From positions 90,354 to 154,353 of the forward strand of contig NZ_JAGGLM010000006.1 of the NCBI RefSeq assembly GCF_017874415.1: a stretch of 64,000 nt of DNA, read 5' to 3'. The position numbers and the translations under genes are program-made. The notes below the pieces were generated by a model. The model searched no databases. It saw only the letters and a list, made by a program, of their open reading frames with translations, and was not told where the DNA came from. Positions 1 through 8,601 of this stretch are shown one piece after another (positions within the stretch are counted from its first letter, which is position 1; the number at the start of each line of letters is the position of its first letter). This stretch comes from Clostridium algifaecis. Lineage in GTDB: Bacteria; Bacillota; Clostridia; Clostridiales; Clostridiaceae.

Positions 1-1
1 A

Positions 2-460
2 AAAGAAATCTTTCATGGAGGTAATGTATTAGGTTTTACAAGTAATATAGAGAGATATCCAGACAAAGATTTAACAATAATTATACTTACAAATTCCGGT
101 TACTACGATGTAACCTCACTTACAAATGTTCTGGCAGATATATGCTCTGGAAATAGCTATGAGCTTCCATCAGCAAAAAGAGTGGTAAAAGTTGATAATG
201 ATACATTGAAAAAATATGCTGGGAATTACAAACTTGATGACAATCAAGGTGAAATATCTATAGAAGCGAAAGATACCCATATTTACTGGGAACAAAATAA
301 CGGCCAGGTAAAATATGAAATTTTTCCAGAATCACAGAACAAATTTTTCATGAGAATTGTGAATGCTGAACTAAAATTCGATATAAATAATAAAAATCAA
401 GTTACAGGATTTGAATTATCACAGTCAGGTGAAAATGTACATGCCGATAAAATTAAATAA
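2..460 (+). CDS. serine hydrolase, beta-lactamase/PBP-like (3' end)
   Basis: The reading frame is open from the first bases of the window and ends at 460, so only the C-terminal part (about 152 residues) is present. It begins with a FHGGNVLGF segment, which fits the H-x-G loop near the active site of class C beta-lactamase-fold serine hydrolases, followed by a strand-rich ERYPDKDLTIIILTN stretch typical of the end of that domain. The last 90 residues are a separate small beta-rich tail with a KYAGNYKLDD motif, as often follows this domain (DUF3471-like). The catalytic SxxK and YxN motifs lie outside the window. Substrate unknown; an esterase or peptidase role is as likely as beta-lactam hydrolysis. 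Confidence 0.75.
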   Translation, partial: KEIFHGGNVLGFTSNIERYPDKDLTIIILTNSGYYDVTSLTNVLADICSGNSYELPSAKRVVKVDNDTLKKYAGNYKLDDNQGEISIEAKDTHIYWEQNNGQVKYEIFPESQNKFFMRIVNAELKFDINNKNQVTGFELSQSGENVHADKIK

Positions 461-478
461 TCCTATATGAAAATATAT

Positions 479-512
479 GAAAAATGCATCAGATAAATCT
501 AATGCATTTTTC
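479..512. terminator. bidirectional terminator
   Basis: An inverted repeat with AAAAATGCAT and AATGCATTTTT arms around an 11-base loop sits between the convergent hydrolase and chemotaxis genes. The A and T tails on the two sides let it work as a Rho-independent terminator for both. Confidence 0.75.
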
Positions 513-521
513 TATATTATC

Positions 522-2234
522 TTAAATTTTAAATTTCTGTACTAAATCATTCAGTCTTTGTGCTAGTTCAGCCTGGCTTTGAGCTGTTATGGCTACCTGT
601 TCTGTAGCTTTTTGAGACTCATCAATACCTTCCTGTATTGATTCTGCATTTTCCGATGACTTTTGCTCATTTAATGACATATTTTGTATAGCTTCACTTA
701 CCTGACCAATAGTCGCAGCCAATTCTTCTGACATAGATGCTATTTCTTCCGACATTTTACTTACAAACTCAGCATCATTATAGTACTCATTTCCCATGTT
801 TCCAAACATTTCAAGTTGTGGATTAACTTCATTATGTATAAATGTCAGCACCTCATTACTAGTATTTGATAAATTAGAGAAAGCTTCATTTACTTTTTCT
901 ATAGTATCTTGAATTCCCGTAACTGCTTTTGCAGACTCTTCTGCAAGCTTTCTTACTTCTTCTGCCACTACTGCAAATCCTTTGCCATGCTCACCAGCAC
1001 TTGCAGCTTCAATAGCTGCATTAAGTGCAAGCAAATTTGTCTGCTCTGCTATACTTGCAATAGTGCCTGCCATTGTCTTTATATCTTCTACTACTTTTCC
1101 ATCTTCTATAGCTTTTAATGTTTTTTCTTTCTTTTCTTCATATAATTTTTGTGTAATTTGTATGGAAGACCTTCCTTTGTTCTGTACATCAATAGCTCTT
1201 TCTTTGGATTTATTAGCGCTGTTACTTCCATCCATAGCTTTTTGAGATAGTTCATTTACACTTGAATCAATTTCTTCTATAGATGCAGTTATTTCCTCTG
1301 ATGTGGCACCCGTTTCCTGTATACTGCTTGCTATAACTTTTACCGAGTTATTGATTTCTTCTGATTTAGATGAAATTTCTTCTGAAGTTGCAGATAATTC
1401 TTCACTTGAACTGCTCATTTCATCAGAGTTTTCCATAATAGTTTTAATTAAATTTGAAACATTATCCTGCGATACATTAAGTGCCTTAATAGCTTGTCCG
1501 AATTCATCTTCTCGTGTTACATCAATTCTTGTAGAAAAGTCAAATGTGGCAAGTTTCTCTGCCATTCTTTTAATTTCTAAAAGTGGTTTTGTAATATGTT
1601 TTGCCATGATAATTCCAATTAAAATTGAAAGGATTAAAATAATTAAAATAGTCAAGCTTACAAATATGTATGAAGATTTATACTGTGACACACTGTCATT
1701 ATAATCATTCGAAGCTAATTTTACATTTAAATTTATATCTTCATCAAGTATAGAAATCATTTTTGCCCTATATGACTCCGACTTAATAAACTCTTCTTTT
1801 GCACCCGAGTAATTTCCCTGTTTAGCTAAATCAATAACCTTTTGCCTTGAAGTTCTCCAATTTTCCAAATATTGCTCAAATTGTCCAAATAATTTTTTAT
1901 CTTGTTCAGTTACTATGGTAGCTTTATATTCTGACATTAGTTTGGTATCTTTATCTGTCTGACTTTTAATTTCATCTAATATACTTTTCAAATTATCCTT
2001 ATTTGTTGGATCAATTGAAATAAGCAAATCTCCTCTTATTGTCATTAAATTTGTTTTCAATCCTTGAAGAATGTTTGTACCTTTCAAATCTACATTATAC
2101 ATATTATTTATATTTCTATTTATTTTACCAATTTTGATAATAGATACAGCACCAACTATAACTGTAAATATTGTTACTACAATAAATGCTATCATAAGTT
2201 TTTTAAATATTTTTAAATTTTCCAATAATTTCAT
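522..2234 (-). CDS. methyl-accepting chemotaxis protein
   Basis: Membrane chemoreceptor of about 570 residues that senses a ligand outside the cell and controls CheA. The ATG at 2234 is chosen because AAAGGAGGA lies just upstream; a longer reading to 2324 has no such site. Visible parts: a first transmembrane helix (about residues 13-35), a helical periplasmic-type sensor of about 150 residues resembling a four-helix-bundle domain, a second transmembrane helix near 190-215, a HAMP linker, and a long coiled-coil signalling domain. The hairpin tip carries the family signature [15 protein letters not shown] and the following [15 protein letters not shown]. It stands alone, convergent with the upstream hydrolase. 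The ligand cannot be told from sequence. Confidence 0.95.
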   Translation of the reverse strand: MKLLENLKIFKKLMIAFIVVTIFTVIVGAVSIIKIGKINRNINNMYNVDLKGTNILQGLKTNLMTIRGDLLISIDPTNKDNLKSILDEIKSQTDKDTKLMSEYKATIVTEQDKKLFGQFEQYLENWRTSRQKVIDLAKQGNYSGAKEEFIKSESYRAKMISILDEDINLNVKLASNDYNDSVSQYKSSYIFVSLTILIILILSILIGIIMAKHITKPLLEIKRMAEKLATFDFSTRIDVTREDEFGQAIKALNVSQDNVSNLIKTIMENSDEMSSSSEELSATSEEISSKSEEINNSVKVIASSIQETGATSEEITASIEEIDSSVNELSQKAMDGSNSANKSKERAIDVQNKGRSSIQITQKLYEEKKEKTLKAIEDGKVVEDIKTMAGTIASIAEQTNLLALNAAIEAASAGEHGKGFAVVAEEVRKLAEESAKAVTGIQDTIEKVNEAFSNLSNTSNEVLTFIHNEVNPQLEMFGNMGNEYYNDAEFVSKMSEEIASMSEELAATIGQVSEAIQNMSLNEQKSSENAESIQEGIDESQKATEQVAITAQSQAELAQRLNDLVQKFKI

Positions 2235-2466
2235 AATGCAATCCTCCTTTAGTATATAAATTTTTAGCTTGTTAAATATGTATAATAATAGCAACACTGA
2301 TTTTATAATTATATCATGGCACAATCATATATTAATAGAGCAAATTTATTAATTTTATAACAATTTACTTATAATTTTCTATTTATCATATGATTATATT
2401 GAAATTTTAATATTTATTTCCTAATTTATATTTTTAATCCATGTTCTTCGTCTATATTGACATATT

Positions 2467-2495
2467 ATAGAATCAATCATATAATGTATGAGGTA
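2467..2495 (+). promoter_or_regulatory. sigma-A promoter of the cystine transporter operon
   Basis: A consensus TTGACA (2467-2472) and TATAAT (2490-2495) are separated by exactly 17 bases. Transcription would start near 2502, just ahead of the T-box leader, so this is the promoter of the leader and the three transporter genes. Confidence 0.88.
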
Positions 2496-2501
2496 TCAAT
2501 T

Positions 2502-2775
2502 AAACATTATATATATTGTGAAGATGGGAATAAGTAAATTATTACAAATTTCAAGAGAGAAACTCACCTGGTGTAAGAGTTTTAAATGAGAATAATTGAA
2601 ATGCCTCCCTGAACTCTGAATTGAAATTTACCAGTAGATTTTAGTGGGTATGCCCATTATAGCATTGAGGTATTTTGTACCAAACAAATAAATTTGATTA
2701 TTATGTATAACATAATAAACAGAGTGGAATAGCAGAAAAACTCCTGTCTCTGAATAGAGGCAAGAGTTTTATTTT
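2502..2775 (+). promoter_or_regulatory. T-box riboswitch, probably tRNA-Cys specific
   Basis: The leader shows the T-box landmarks in order: AGAGAG at 2554-2559, a stem I tip with GGTGTAAG at 2570-2577, a specifier region with GAAATGCCTCC at 2598-2608, AGTAG and GGGTATGCCCATTA at 2633-2658, then the T-box bulge AGAGTGGAATAGCAG at 2721-2735 and a terminator. The likely specifier is TGC (2602-2604), a Cys codon. The bulge reads TGGA (2725-2728), which pairs with the UCCA end of tRNA-Cys, whose discriminator base is U; this independently supports Cys. Uncharged tRNA-Cys would stabilise the antiterminator and switch on the downstream ABC transporter. Confidence 0.87.
2738..2775 (+). terminator. 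regulated terminator of the T-box leader
   Basis: A stem formed by ACTCCTGTCTCT and AGAGGCAAGAGT with one mismatch, followed by TTTTATTTTAT. It directly follows the T-box bulge and is mutually exclusive with the antiterminator. Confidence 0.85.
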
Positions 2776-2817
2776 ATATTCTATTTTCATTATAAATATA
2801 ATACTGGAGGAATAAAT

Positions 2818-3555
2818 ATGATAAGAATAAAAAATCTCCATAAAAAATTTAATGGAGTCGATGTTCTAAAGGGTATTAACCTTGATGTAAAAAAAGGTGA
2901 AGTTGTAGTTATAATTGGACCTTCTGGTACAGGGAAATCAACTTTATTAAGATGTATAAATTTTCTTGAAGCTCCTGAAAAGGGGTCAATAGAAATTGAA
3001 AATTTAAAAATAGATGCTGAAAAAGCTAGTAAGTCAGAAATACATGAACTTAGAAAACATACATCTATGGTTTTTCAAAATTATAATCTTTTTTATAATA
3101 AAACTGCAATTGAAAATATTATGGAGCCTTTAACACAGGTAAAAAATATGAACAAAAATGAAGCAGAAAAAAAGGCTTTTGAAATATTATCAAAAGTTGG
3201 ACTTCAAGATAAAAAAGATTATTATCCATCAAAGCTTTCGGGAGGCCAGCAGCAAAGAATAGGAATAGGACGAGCAATGGCTGTAAATCCTGATATAATG
3301 CTTTTTGACGAGCCTACATCAGCTCTTGATCCGGAACTTGTTGGAGATGTACTAGCTGTAATAAAAAAGCTTGCAGAGAAAGATACAACCATGCTTATAG
3401 TAACTCATGAAATGAGATTTGCCAAAGAAGCAGCTGACAGAGTTGTATTTATTGATGGAGGGACTATTGTTGAACAGGGTACACCTGACGAAATATTCAA
3501 TAATCCTAAAAATGAAAGAACAATTAAATTTTTAAAACAAGTTGAACTTAAATAA
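2818..3555 (+). CDS. amino-acid (cystine-type) ABC transporter ATP-binding protein
   Basis: Cytoplasmic ATPase of a polar amino acid importer, 245 residues, the usual length for the GlnQ/TcyN group. Seen in order: Walker [10 protein letters not shown] (about 34-42), Q-loop VFQNYN, signature LSGGQQQR, Walker [14 protein letters not shown] and switch histidine VTHEM. It starts at an ATG preceded by CTGGAGGAATAAAT. It is first gene of a three-gene operon behind the Cys T-box, so expression should rise when charged tRNA-Cys is scarce. The substrate is inferred from the leader and from the binding protein, not from this subunit. Confidence 0.95.
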   Translation: MIRIKNLHKKFNGVDVLKGINLDVKKGEVVVIIGPSGTGKSTLLRCINFLEAPEKGSIEIENLKIDAEKASKSEIHELRKHTSMVFQNYNLFYNKTAIENIMEPLTQVKNMNKNEAEKKAFEILSKVGLQDKKDYYPSKLSGGQQQRIGIGRAMAVNPDIMLFDEPTSALDPELVGDVLAVIKKLAEKDTTMLIVTHEMRFAKEAADRVVFIDGGTIVEQGTPDEIFNNPKNERTIKFLKQVELK

Positions 3556-3573
3556 AAATAAGGAGTTATAAAA

Positions 3574-4242
3574 ATGAAATTCGATTTAGTATATTTTCTT
3601 AAAATATTTCCAGATTTAATTAAATATCTGCATTATACAATCTCTATGTCTATCATATCAACATTAATCGGTTTTATAATAGCAAGTATTTTTGTAGCAA
3701 TAAAGCTTTTAAACATCAAAATTTTAACAAAAATAATCAATGTGTATATATCATTTTTTAGAGGTACACCTCTCCTTGTACAATTATTCATATTTTACTA
3801 TGGTATACCTCAAATAATAAAACCACTAAAAAACATATCACCTTTTGGTGCAATGATAATTGGCTTAAGTTTATGTGGTTCTGCATATATGACTGAAATT
3901 ATAAGAGGGGCAATAGAATCTGTGCCTAAAGGTCAATTGGAAGCCGCATTATCTATAGGTATGACCCAATTGCAGGCATTTAAAAGAATTGTATATCCTC
4001 AAGCCATTAGAATAGCTGTACCAGGTATAGGAAATGAATTTGTGGATTTATTAAAGAGTTCTTCTCTCGCATTTGTTCTTGGACTTACAGAAATTCTCGC
4101 GAGAGCTCAGATGGATGCAGCTTCAAGCTTTAAAGTTATGGAAACTTATTTAGCTCTTGCTATAGTTTACTGGATAGTAGTTGAAATATTTAATTTCATT
4201 CAGAGAATAATAGAGAAAAAATTATCAAAAGCTTATTCATAA
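3574..4242 (+). CDS. amino-acid ABC transporter permease
   Basis: Inner-membrane subunit of 222 residues of the HisM/GlnP family. Hydrophobic helices alternate with short loops, and the conserved coupling segment occurs as EAALSIGMTQLQAFKRIVYPQA (first half EAALSIGMTQ, contacts the ATPase). An FFRGTPLLVQ motif typical of the polar amino acid permease family precedes the third helix. It follows the ATPase by 18 bases with its own AAGGAG site and would form a homodimeric channel. Confidence 0.93.
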   Translation: MKFDLVYFLKIFPDLIKYLHYTISMSIISTLIGFIIASIFVAIKLLNIKILTKIINVYISFFRGTPLLVQLFIFYYGIPQIIKPLKNISPFGAMIIGLSLCGSAYMTEIIRGAIESVPKGQLEAALSIGMTQLQAFKRIVYPQAIRIAVPGIGNEFVDLLKSSSLAFVLGLTEILARAQMDAASSFKVMETYLALAIVYWIVVEIFNFIQRIIEKKLSKAYS

Positions 4243-4277
4243 TTTAAATATATTATTTTTATAATGGGGGTCTAAAA

Positions 4278-5093
4278 ATGAAGAAAAAGATATTAACACT
4301 AATTTTAACATCATTACTGGCAATAGGAGTATTAAGTGGATGTTCCAGCAGTAGTACTAGCAGTACTACTTCATCAAATGATTCAAATACAATTAAAGTT
4401 GGAACTTCTACAGATTACAGGCCTTTTGCATTCATAAACCAGGGTGAAAGCCAGGACAAAGTAAAAGGATTGGAAATTGATGTATGGAATGAAATAGCTA
4501 AAAGAAACAACTGGAAAGTACAATATGTGATTGCCAACTGGAATGGTCTTATAGGAATGCTTGATTCAGGTAAGGTAGATACTATTGCCCATCAGGTAAC
4601 AATAACTCCTGAGAGAAAACAAAAATACTATTTTTCAGATCCATATGTATATTCAGGAGTTCAGCTAGCTGTTAAAAAAGGAAATAATTCTATAAAATCT
4701 TTAAAGGATTTAAACGGAAAAACTGTAGCCGTTGAATCAGGAATGAACTTTTACAAAGCAATAGAAAAATATAATAGTCAAGGTGGATCTGTAAAAATAA
4801 AGCAATATAGTGATTACAATTCAATTTTTTCAGAAGTAAACCTTGGAAGAGCAGATGCTTTAGTTGAAGATAAACTTGCAATAATGGATACAATCAAACG
4901 TTCGAATTACAATCTTCAATTGGCAGAACAACCTATAGAAAAGATGCAAAATGCTTTTCCAATGCTTAAAAATGACCAGAATAAACAAAAAATAGAAAAA
5001 ATAAATAAAACATTAAAAGCAATGAAACAAGATGGAACATTAAAGAAGATATCAGAAAAATGGTTTGGTTCGGACATAACAACTGATAAATAA
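4278..5093 (+). CDS. cystine-type amino-acid ABC transporter substrate-binding lipoprotein
   Basis: Extracellular solute-binding protein family 3, 271 residues. The N-terminus is a lipoprotein signal with a short basic start, a hydrophobic core and an LSGC lipobox (Cys about residue 22), followed by a Ser/Thr-rich linker. The mature domain has GTSTDYRPFAF, an LEIDVWNEIAKR segment and AHQVTITPER...YYFSDPY; the xNQVxITPER type motif is characteristic of cystine-binding members such as TcyA and FliY. It completes the operon with ATPase and permease. Cystine is the best guess because leader and protein family agree, but no binding residue can be proven here. Confidence 0.88.
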   Translation: MKKKILTLILTSLLAIGVLSGCSSSSTSSTTSSNDSNTIKVGTSTDYRPFAFINQGESQDKVKGLEIDVWNEIAKRNNWKVQYVIANWNGLIGMLDSGKVDTIAHQVTITPERKQKYYFSDPYVYSGVQLAVKKGNNSIKSLKDLNGKTVAVESGMNFYKAIEKYNSQGGSVKIKQYSDYNSIFSEVNLGRADALVEDKLAIMDTIKRSNYNLQLAEQPIEKMQNAFPMLKNDQNKQKIEKINKTLKAMKQDGTLKKISEKWFGSDITTDK

Positions 5094-5148
5094 TAAAAAT
5101 TCATTAATACTAAAAAACAAAAATATTAAAAACACTATAATTTTAATG

Positions 5149-5190
5149 ATAACTAGATAGAAGCATTGTTATGCTAATATCTAGTTATTT
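5149..5190 (+). terminator. terminator of the transporter operon
   Basis: ATAACTAGATA and TATCTAGTTAT form an 11-bp stem with a 16-base loop followed by a T-rich run. It lies 56 bases after the last transporter gene. Confidence 0.8.
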
Positions 5191-5251
5191 TAAACTATTC
5201 AATATAAAATATTCCCATTTATTAAATCATATGGATAATCATACAATATTT

Positions 5252-6202
5252 TTATAATTTGAATTTTTCTAAACTTTCATCAATTTCTTTTGCAACCTCA
5301 TTAAAATTTTTCACCATACATTTTTTTACTTCATTAATAGGTATATTTAAAAATGTATTTAAAATTCCACTATCAAGCTGCGTACCAGCACATTCTTTCA
5401 TAATTCTAATCGCTTTATTATGTTCCATTCCATTTCTATAAGGTCTATTTGTAACTAATGCAGAATAAGTATCCGCAACTGCTATAATTCTAGATTGTAT
5501 GGGAATATTATCCGCATCTATATGATAATATCCTTTTCCATCCATACGTTCATGATGATATAGTATCCAATCTGATATTTCATTAAAACCACTTATAGGT
5601 TTAATAATATCTCTGCTCATTTTAGCATGAGTTCTCATTATATTCATTTCAGAATCACTCAATTTACCTGGTTTATTCAATATATACTCTGGTACCCCTA
5701 TTTTGCCTACATCATGTAAAAGTCCTGCATATTCAATCATTTTCATATTAAATTTTTTTGATAAATTCTTACAGATTAATATACTTAAATTGGCCACATG
5801 CTCTGAATGTCCCTCAGTATATTTATCTCTAACTTCTATAGCCCTTGTCAAAGACCTAATTGTTTGCATATATGTTTCATCTATTAGTCTTAACATTTTA
5901 GATTGAATTATTATTCCTATAAATACAAATATGGCCCCCAAAAATAATATAACTCCAGTAAGAAGTAATCTAATTATTATGATGCGTCCTCTTATTGTAC
6001 AAAATGCCATTAATAAATATCCGAATAAGAAAAAACATATTAAAGTTAAATGGATTTCACATAATATGTTTATAGATTTTCTTCTTTTAACAGGTATTAG
6101 TTTTAATTTCTTATATATGTTAAAACTTATTTTTATGTTGACACTCATAATAACTGCACCTAACACAATTAATATGAAACTTGATATTAAATTTGGATTC
6201 AT
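5252..6202 (-). CDS. membrane-anchored HD-GYP domain phosphodiesterase
   Basis: Protein of 316 residues with four hydrophobic segments in the first 100 residues and a cytoplasmic HD-GYP domain. Visible motifs: HSEH at 132-135, the metal-binding HD in LLHDVGKIGVP (163-164), THAKMS, YHHERMDGKGYY (215-226) and the DTYSALVTNRPYR region. HD-GYP enzymes cleave cyclic di-GMP or related dinucleotides. The third signature residue is Tyr rather than Pro (GYY), a variant that also occurs in this family, so the exact substrate is uncertain. No separate sensor domain is seen; the membrane part may sense. It is monocistronic. Confidence 0.9.
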   Translation of the reverse strand: MNPNLISSFILIVLGAVIMSVNIKISFNIYKKLKLIPVKRRKSINILCEIHLTLICFFLFGYLLMAFCTIRGRIIIIRLLLTGVILFLGAIFVFIGIIIQSKMLRLIDETYMQTIRSLTRAIEVRDKYTEGHSEHVANLSILICKNLSKKFNMKMIEYAGLLHDVGKIGVPEYILNKPGKLSDSEMNIMRTHAKMSRDIIKPISGFNEISDWILYHHERMDGKGYYHIDADNIPIQSRIIAVADTYSALVTNRPYRNGMEHNKAIRIMKECAGTQLDSGILNTFLNIPINEVKKCMVKNFNEVAKEIDESLEKFKL

Positions 6203-6244
6203 TTTCTGCCCCCTTGTTTATATTTTTAAATTTAATAAAAAAAG

Positions 6245-6271
6245 CCACCAATTAAATTAAATAATTGATGG
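6245..6271 (-). terminator. terminator in front of the HD-GYP gene
   Basis: On the minus strand CCATCAATTA and TAATTGGTGG form a stem with one mismatch followed by CTTTTTTT. It would end transcription coming from the aldo/keto reductase gene. Confidence 0.7.
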
Positions 6272-6425
6272 AAAAAAATTCATCATAATCTCCAAAATCA
6301 GATAAGCAAATTATATCACTATATCAGAAATTAATAAACCTATAAATTTATTTAATTATCTTTAAATTTACATATACTTTCAAGATTAAAAATCTCTTTC
6401 ACAAAAATACATTCATGCTAAATCA

Positions 6426-7265
6426 CTAAAATTCTTCGTAGGTCCTGGGATCCTGCTTGTTATTTCTTCCTGATTCACGGGTAAGTTGAAAAATTCCTTT
6501 CATTTCTTCTTCTGACAATTCAAAATCAAAAATATCCATATTTTCATGCTGGTGCTTGCTTGAAGATGCTTTTGGAATTGGAACTGCCCCAAGCTGCAGG
6601 TGCCAGCGTAAAATTACCTGTGAGACAGACTTTTTATGAGTTTTAGCTATTTTATTAATAATTTCTTCTTTAAGTATACTATTTCCTCTTCCAAGCGGAC
6701 TCCATGACTCTGTTACAATTTTATGTTCTGAGTCCCATAGTCTCTGTTTCTCTTGATTAAAATATGGATGGAGCTCAATCTGATTTATGCTTGGAGCTTT
6801 ACCTGTTTCTTTTATCAATCGTTCTATATACTCCGGAATAAAGTTACAAACACCTATTGATCGAATCAGCCCTTGATTTTTTAATTCTATCAGAGCTTGC
6901 CATGCCTCAACATATAAATCCACTCTGGGGTTAGGCCAGTGAATCAAGTATAGATCATAATAATCAAGTCCAGCCCTAAACAATGACTCCTGAACCGTTA
7001 CAATTGCCTGCTTATACGAATGATGACGTCCCGGCAATTTGGAAGTAATCAAAAGTTTATCTCTTGATACAGAGCTTTGACGAACTGCTTCACCTACGGT
7101 TCCTTCATTTTCATAATTAAATGCGGTATCAATCAATCTATATCCCATATCAATTGCGTTTTTTATTACTTCTACTCCATCAGTACCATTTAATTTATAG
7201 GTTCCAAAGCCAATGGAAGGTATTTTTAATCCATCATTTAACTCCATTTCTTTGATTTTTTCCAT
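6426..7265 (-). CDS. aldo/keto reductase
   Basis: Cytosolic NADPH-dependent oxidoreductase of 279 residues, normal for the AKR5-type bacterial group. The catalytic tetrad is complete: Asp46 and Tyr51 in LIDTAFNYENE, Lys76 in LLITSKLPG and His109 in YLIHWPNP. The C-terminal cofactor loop carries IPKASSSKHQHENM, with the basic and Ser residues that bind NADPH 2'-phosphate. It stands alone between two terminators. The natural carbonyl substrate cannot be told. Confidence 0.94.
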   Translation of the reverse strand: MEKIKEMELNDGLKIPSIGFGTYKLNGTDGVEVIKNAIDMGYRLIDTAFNYENEGTVGEAVRQSSVSRDKLLITSKLPGRHHSYKQAIVTVQESLFRAGLDYYDLYLIHWPNPRVDLYVEAWQALIELKNQGLIRSIGVCNFIPEYIERLIKETGKAPSINQIELHPYFNQEKQRLWDSEHKIVTESWSPLGRGNSILKEEIINKIAKTHKKSVSQVILRWHLQLGAVPIPKASSSKHQHENMDIFDFELSEEEMKGIFQLTRESGRNNKQDPRTYEEF

Positions 7266-7470
7266 TTAATATACACACTCCTTAATCTCTATAATTTTTG
7301 TATTTTTAATCCCAAATTATAATTATTGGATTATTTTATACATTTTATTTCCTAGTTTAATACTTCACTCATATGTAAAGTTCTCCTTTTTTTATAATTA
7401 TAATTCATAAGCAGTGTCAATACAATTTAATCTATAAATTTGTCTTTTGTCCCTTATTTTATTCAAAAAA

Positions 7471-7512
7471 ATAAAAGCATTAACTTTTAATAATTGGGTA
7501 AATGCTTTTATC
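7471..7512 (-). terminator. terminator of the SOD-like gene
   Basis: ATAAAAGCATT and AATGCTTTTAT form an 11-bp stem around a 20-base loop. On the minus strand it is followed by a T-rich tract, directly after the stop of the SOD-like gene. Confidence 0.72.
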
Positions 7513-7521
7513 TTTTTATTA

Positions 7522-8070
7522 TCATCTCATCCAACGAATAACACCACATGCTAATCTTCTGCCAGATCCCCCTGCTGGCTGTGTTCTATAGTCATCTGGA
7601 CCTTCGTGTATTATTACAGATTTTCCTACAACTTGAGCAACTTTAAATTTATTAGTAAAAAAGGTCATTCTAGCATAGCCGTTATTTGAAAATAGAACCG
7701 GAAAATCACCTGCATGGTTGCCATGAGGCTGATTGGTTGGATTCCAATGTCCTCCTGCAGCTGTAAATGGTTCTCTAGAATCGCCTATACTACAGTTTCC
7801 ATTTTCATGTATATGAAATCCATGAGGTCCAACTTGTGGTCTGCCTCCTCCTGCAGGTCTATATTGTGGAAGTCCATTAATCTGAACAGAAACTTCAGTT
7901 CCTCCTCTTACATCTGTAAATGTTACATTACCTCTTATATTAGGTGCCAATGGTCCTCCTGTTATATTTGCAACAGCTCTTCTAGTCCGCTGCCTATCCA
8001 TATTTTCATCATTCCTATATCCATAGTAAGTATAGTTCAAAAAAGGACATCGTGCATAATTAAAGTTCAT
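7522..8070 (-). CDS. Cu/Zn superoxide dismutase-like protein without signal peptide
   Basis: 182 residues. All metal ligands of the Cu/Zn SOD fold can be placed: GFHIHENGNCS (two His and the disulfide Cys), GGHWNP, PHGNHAGDFP (His and Asp of the zinc site), IIHEGPDDY and GSGRRLACGVI with the guiding Arg and second Cys. The ATG at 8070 follows GGAGGTATTC; a TTG four codons earlier overlaps this site and is unlikely. Bacterial SodC is normally exported, but no signal peptide or lipobox is visible; instead there is a Tyr/Asn-rich start. It lies back to back with a spore protein gene. A spore-associated role is inference only. Confidence 0.88.
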   Translation of the reverse strand: MNFNYARCPFLNYTYYGYRNDENMDRQRTRRAVANITGGPLAPNIRGNVTFTDVRGGTEVSVQINGLPQYRPAGGGRPQVGPHGFHIHENGNCSIGDSREPFTAAGGHWNPTNQPHGNHAGDFPVLFSNNGYARMTFFTNKFKVAQVVGKSVIIHEGPDDYRTQPAGGSGRRLACGVIRWMR

Positions 8071-8252
8071 GAATACCTCCAAATTTAAATATTACAATTA
8101 ATTTATTTTATTCATTTAATTGTAATTTGTTACAACTATGGATAGATTATAAAGGTATACTAATTAGGATGTATTTTAAATTATCTGAATAATTTACTAA
8201 GTATATCTTTATGTAAAAGTATAAAACTAATACTGATATGGAGGTGTTAATA

Positions 8253-8459
8253 ATGAGTAGAAAACCTTTAGTTCCAGGGGCTAAAAAAAAGTTAGAAAAA
8301 CTAAAAACAGAATATGCAAATGAATTTGACGTTAATTTTAATAATGGCAGCAAAGCTGACAATCCTTCCAAATTAAATGGAGCCATTGGAGGACCTGTTG
8401 GTGGATTAATGACTAAAAAAATGGTAGAGGCTTTTGAAAAAAATTTAATTAATAAGTAA
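8253..8459 (+). CDS. alpha/beta-type small acid-soluble spore protein
   Basis: 68-residue DNA-binding spore protein. A TEYANEF segment matches the recognition site of the germination protease GPR, and the C-terminal GAIGGPVGGLMTKKMVE matches the conserved DNA-binding half of the family. It is a divergent member with a KADNPSK insertion. The ATG at 8253 is preferred because GGAGGTG lies 8 bases upstream; the earlier ATG at 8238 contains that site. It would be made late in the forespore to protect spore DNA and shows that the host sporulates. Confidence 0.86.
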   Translation: MSRKPLVPGAKKKLEKLKTEYANEFDVNFNNGSKADNPSKLNGAIGGPVGGLMTKKMVEAFEKNLINK

Positions 8460-8483
8460 CCCTCATTTTCAACTTATTATTAG

Positions 8484-8526
8484 AGAACGTACTTAGATTT
8501 GTGTAAATCAAATCTAAGTACGTTCT
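8484..8526. terminator. long palindrome, terminator or IS-end relic
   Basis: Two 18-base arms (AGAACGTACTTAGATTTG and its complement) flank a 7-base TGTAAAT loop with no mismatch. It sits 24 bases after the SASP stop and may end its transcript, but lacks a clear T tract. It shares the core TAGATTTGTGTAAA with the palindrome at 12374-12412, which suggests both derive from ends of the same insertion-sequence family. Confidence 0.6.
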
Positions 8527-8601
8527 TCTGATTCTTTAAATTTAAATATTTCTAATATATCATAATTCATTTGAAAGTTGAGTTAGCATATATTTTAATT
8601 T

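Noticed and set aside
982..1704. Plus-strand open frames opposite the chemotaxis gene
   Set aside because: They are Ser/Ala/Leu-rich antisense shadows of the conserved chemoreceptor coiled coil.
2602..2608. T-box specifier GCC (Ala) or CTC (Leu) in neighbouring frames
   Set aside because: TGC agrees with the TGGA bulge expected for the U73 of tRNA-Cys and with the downstream cystine-type transporter.
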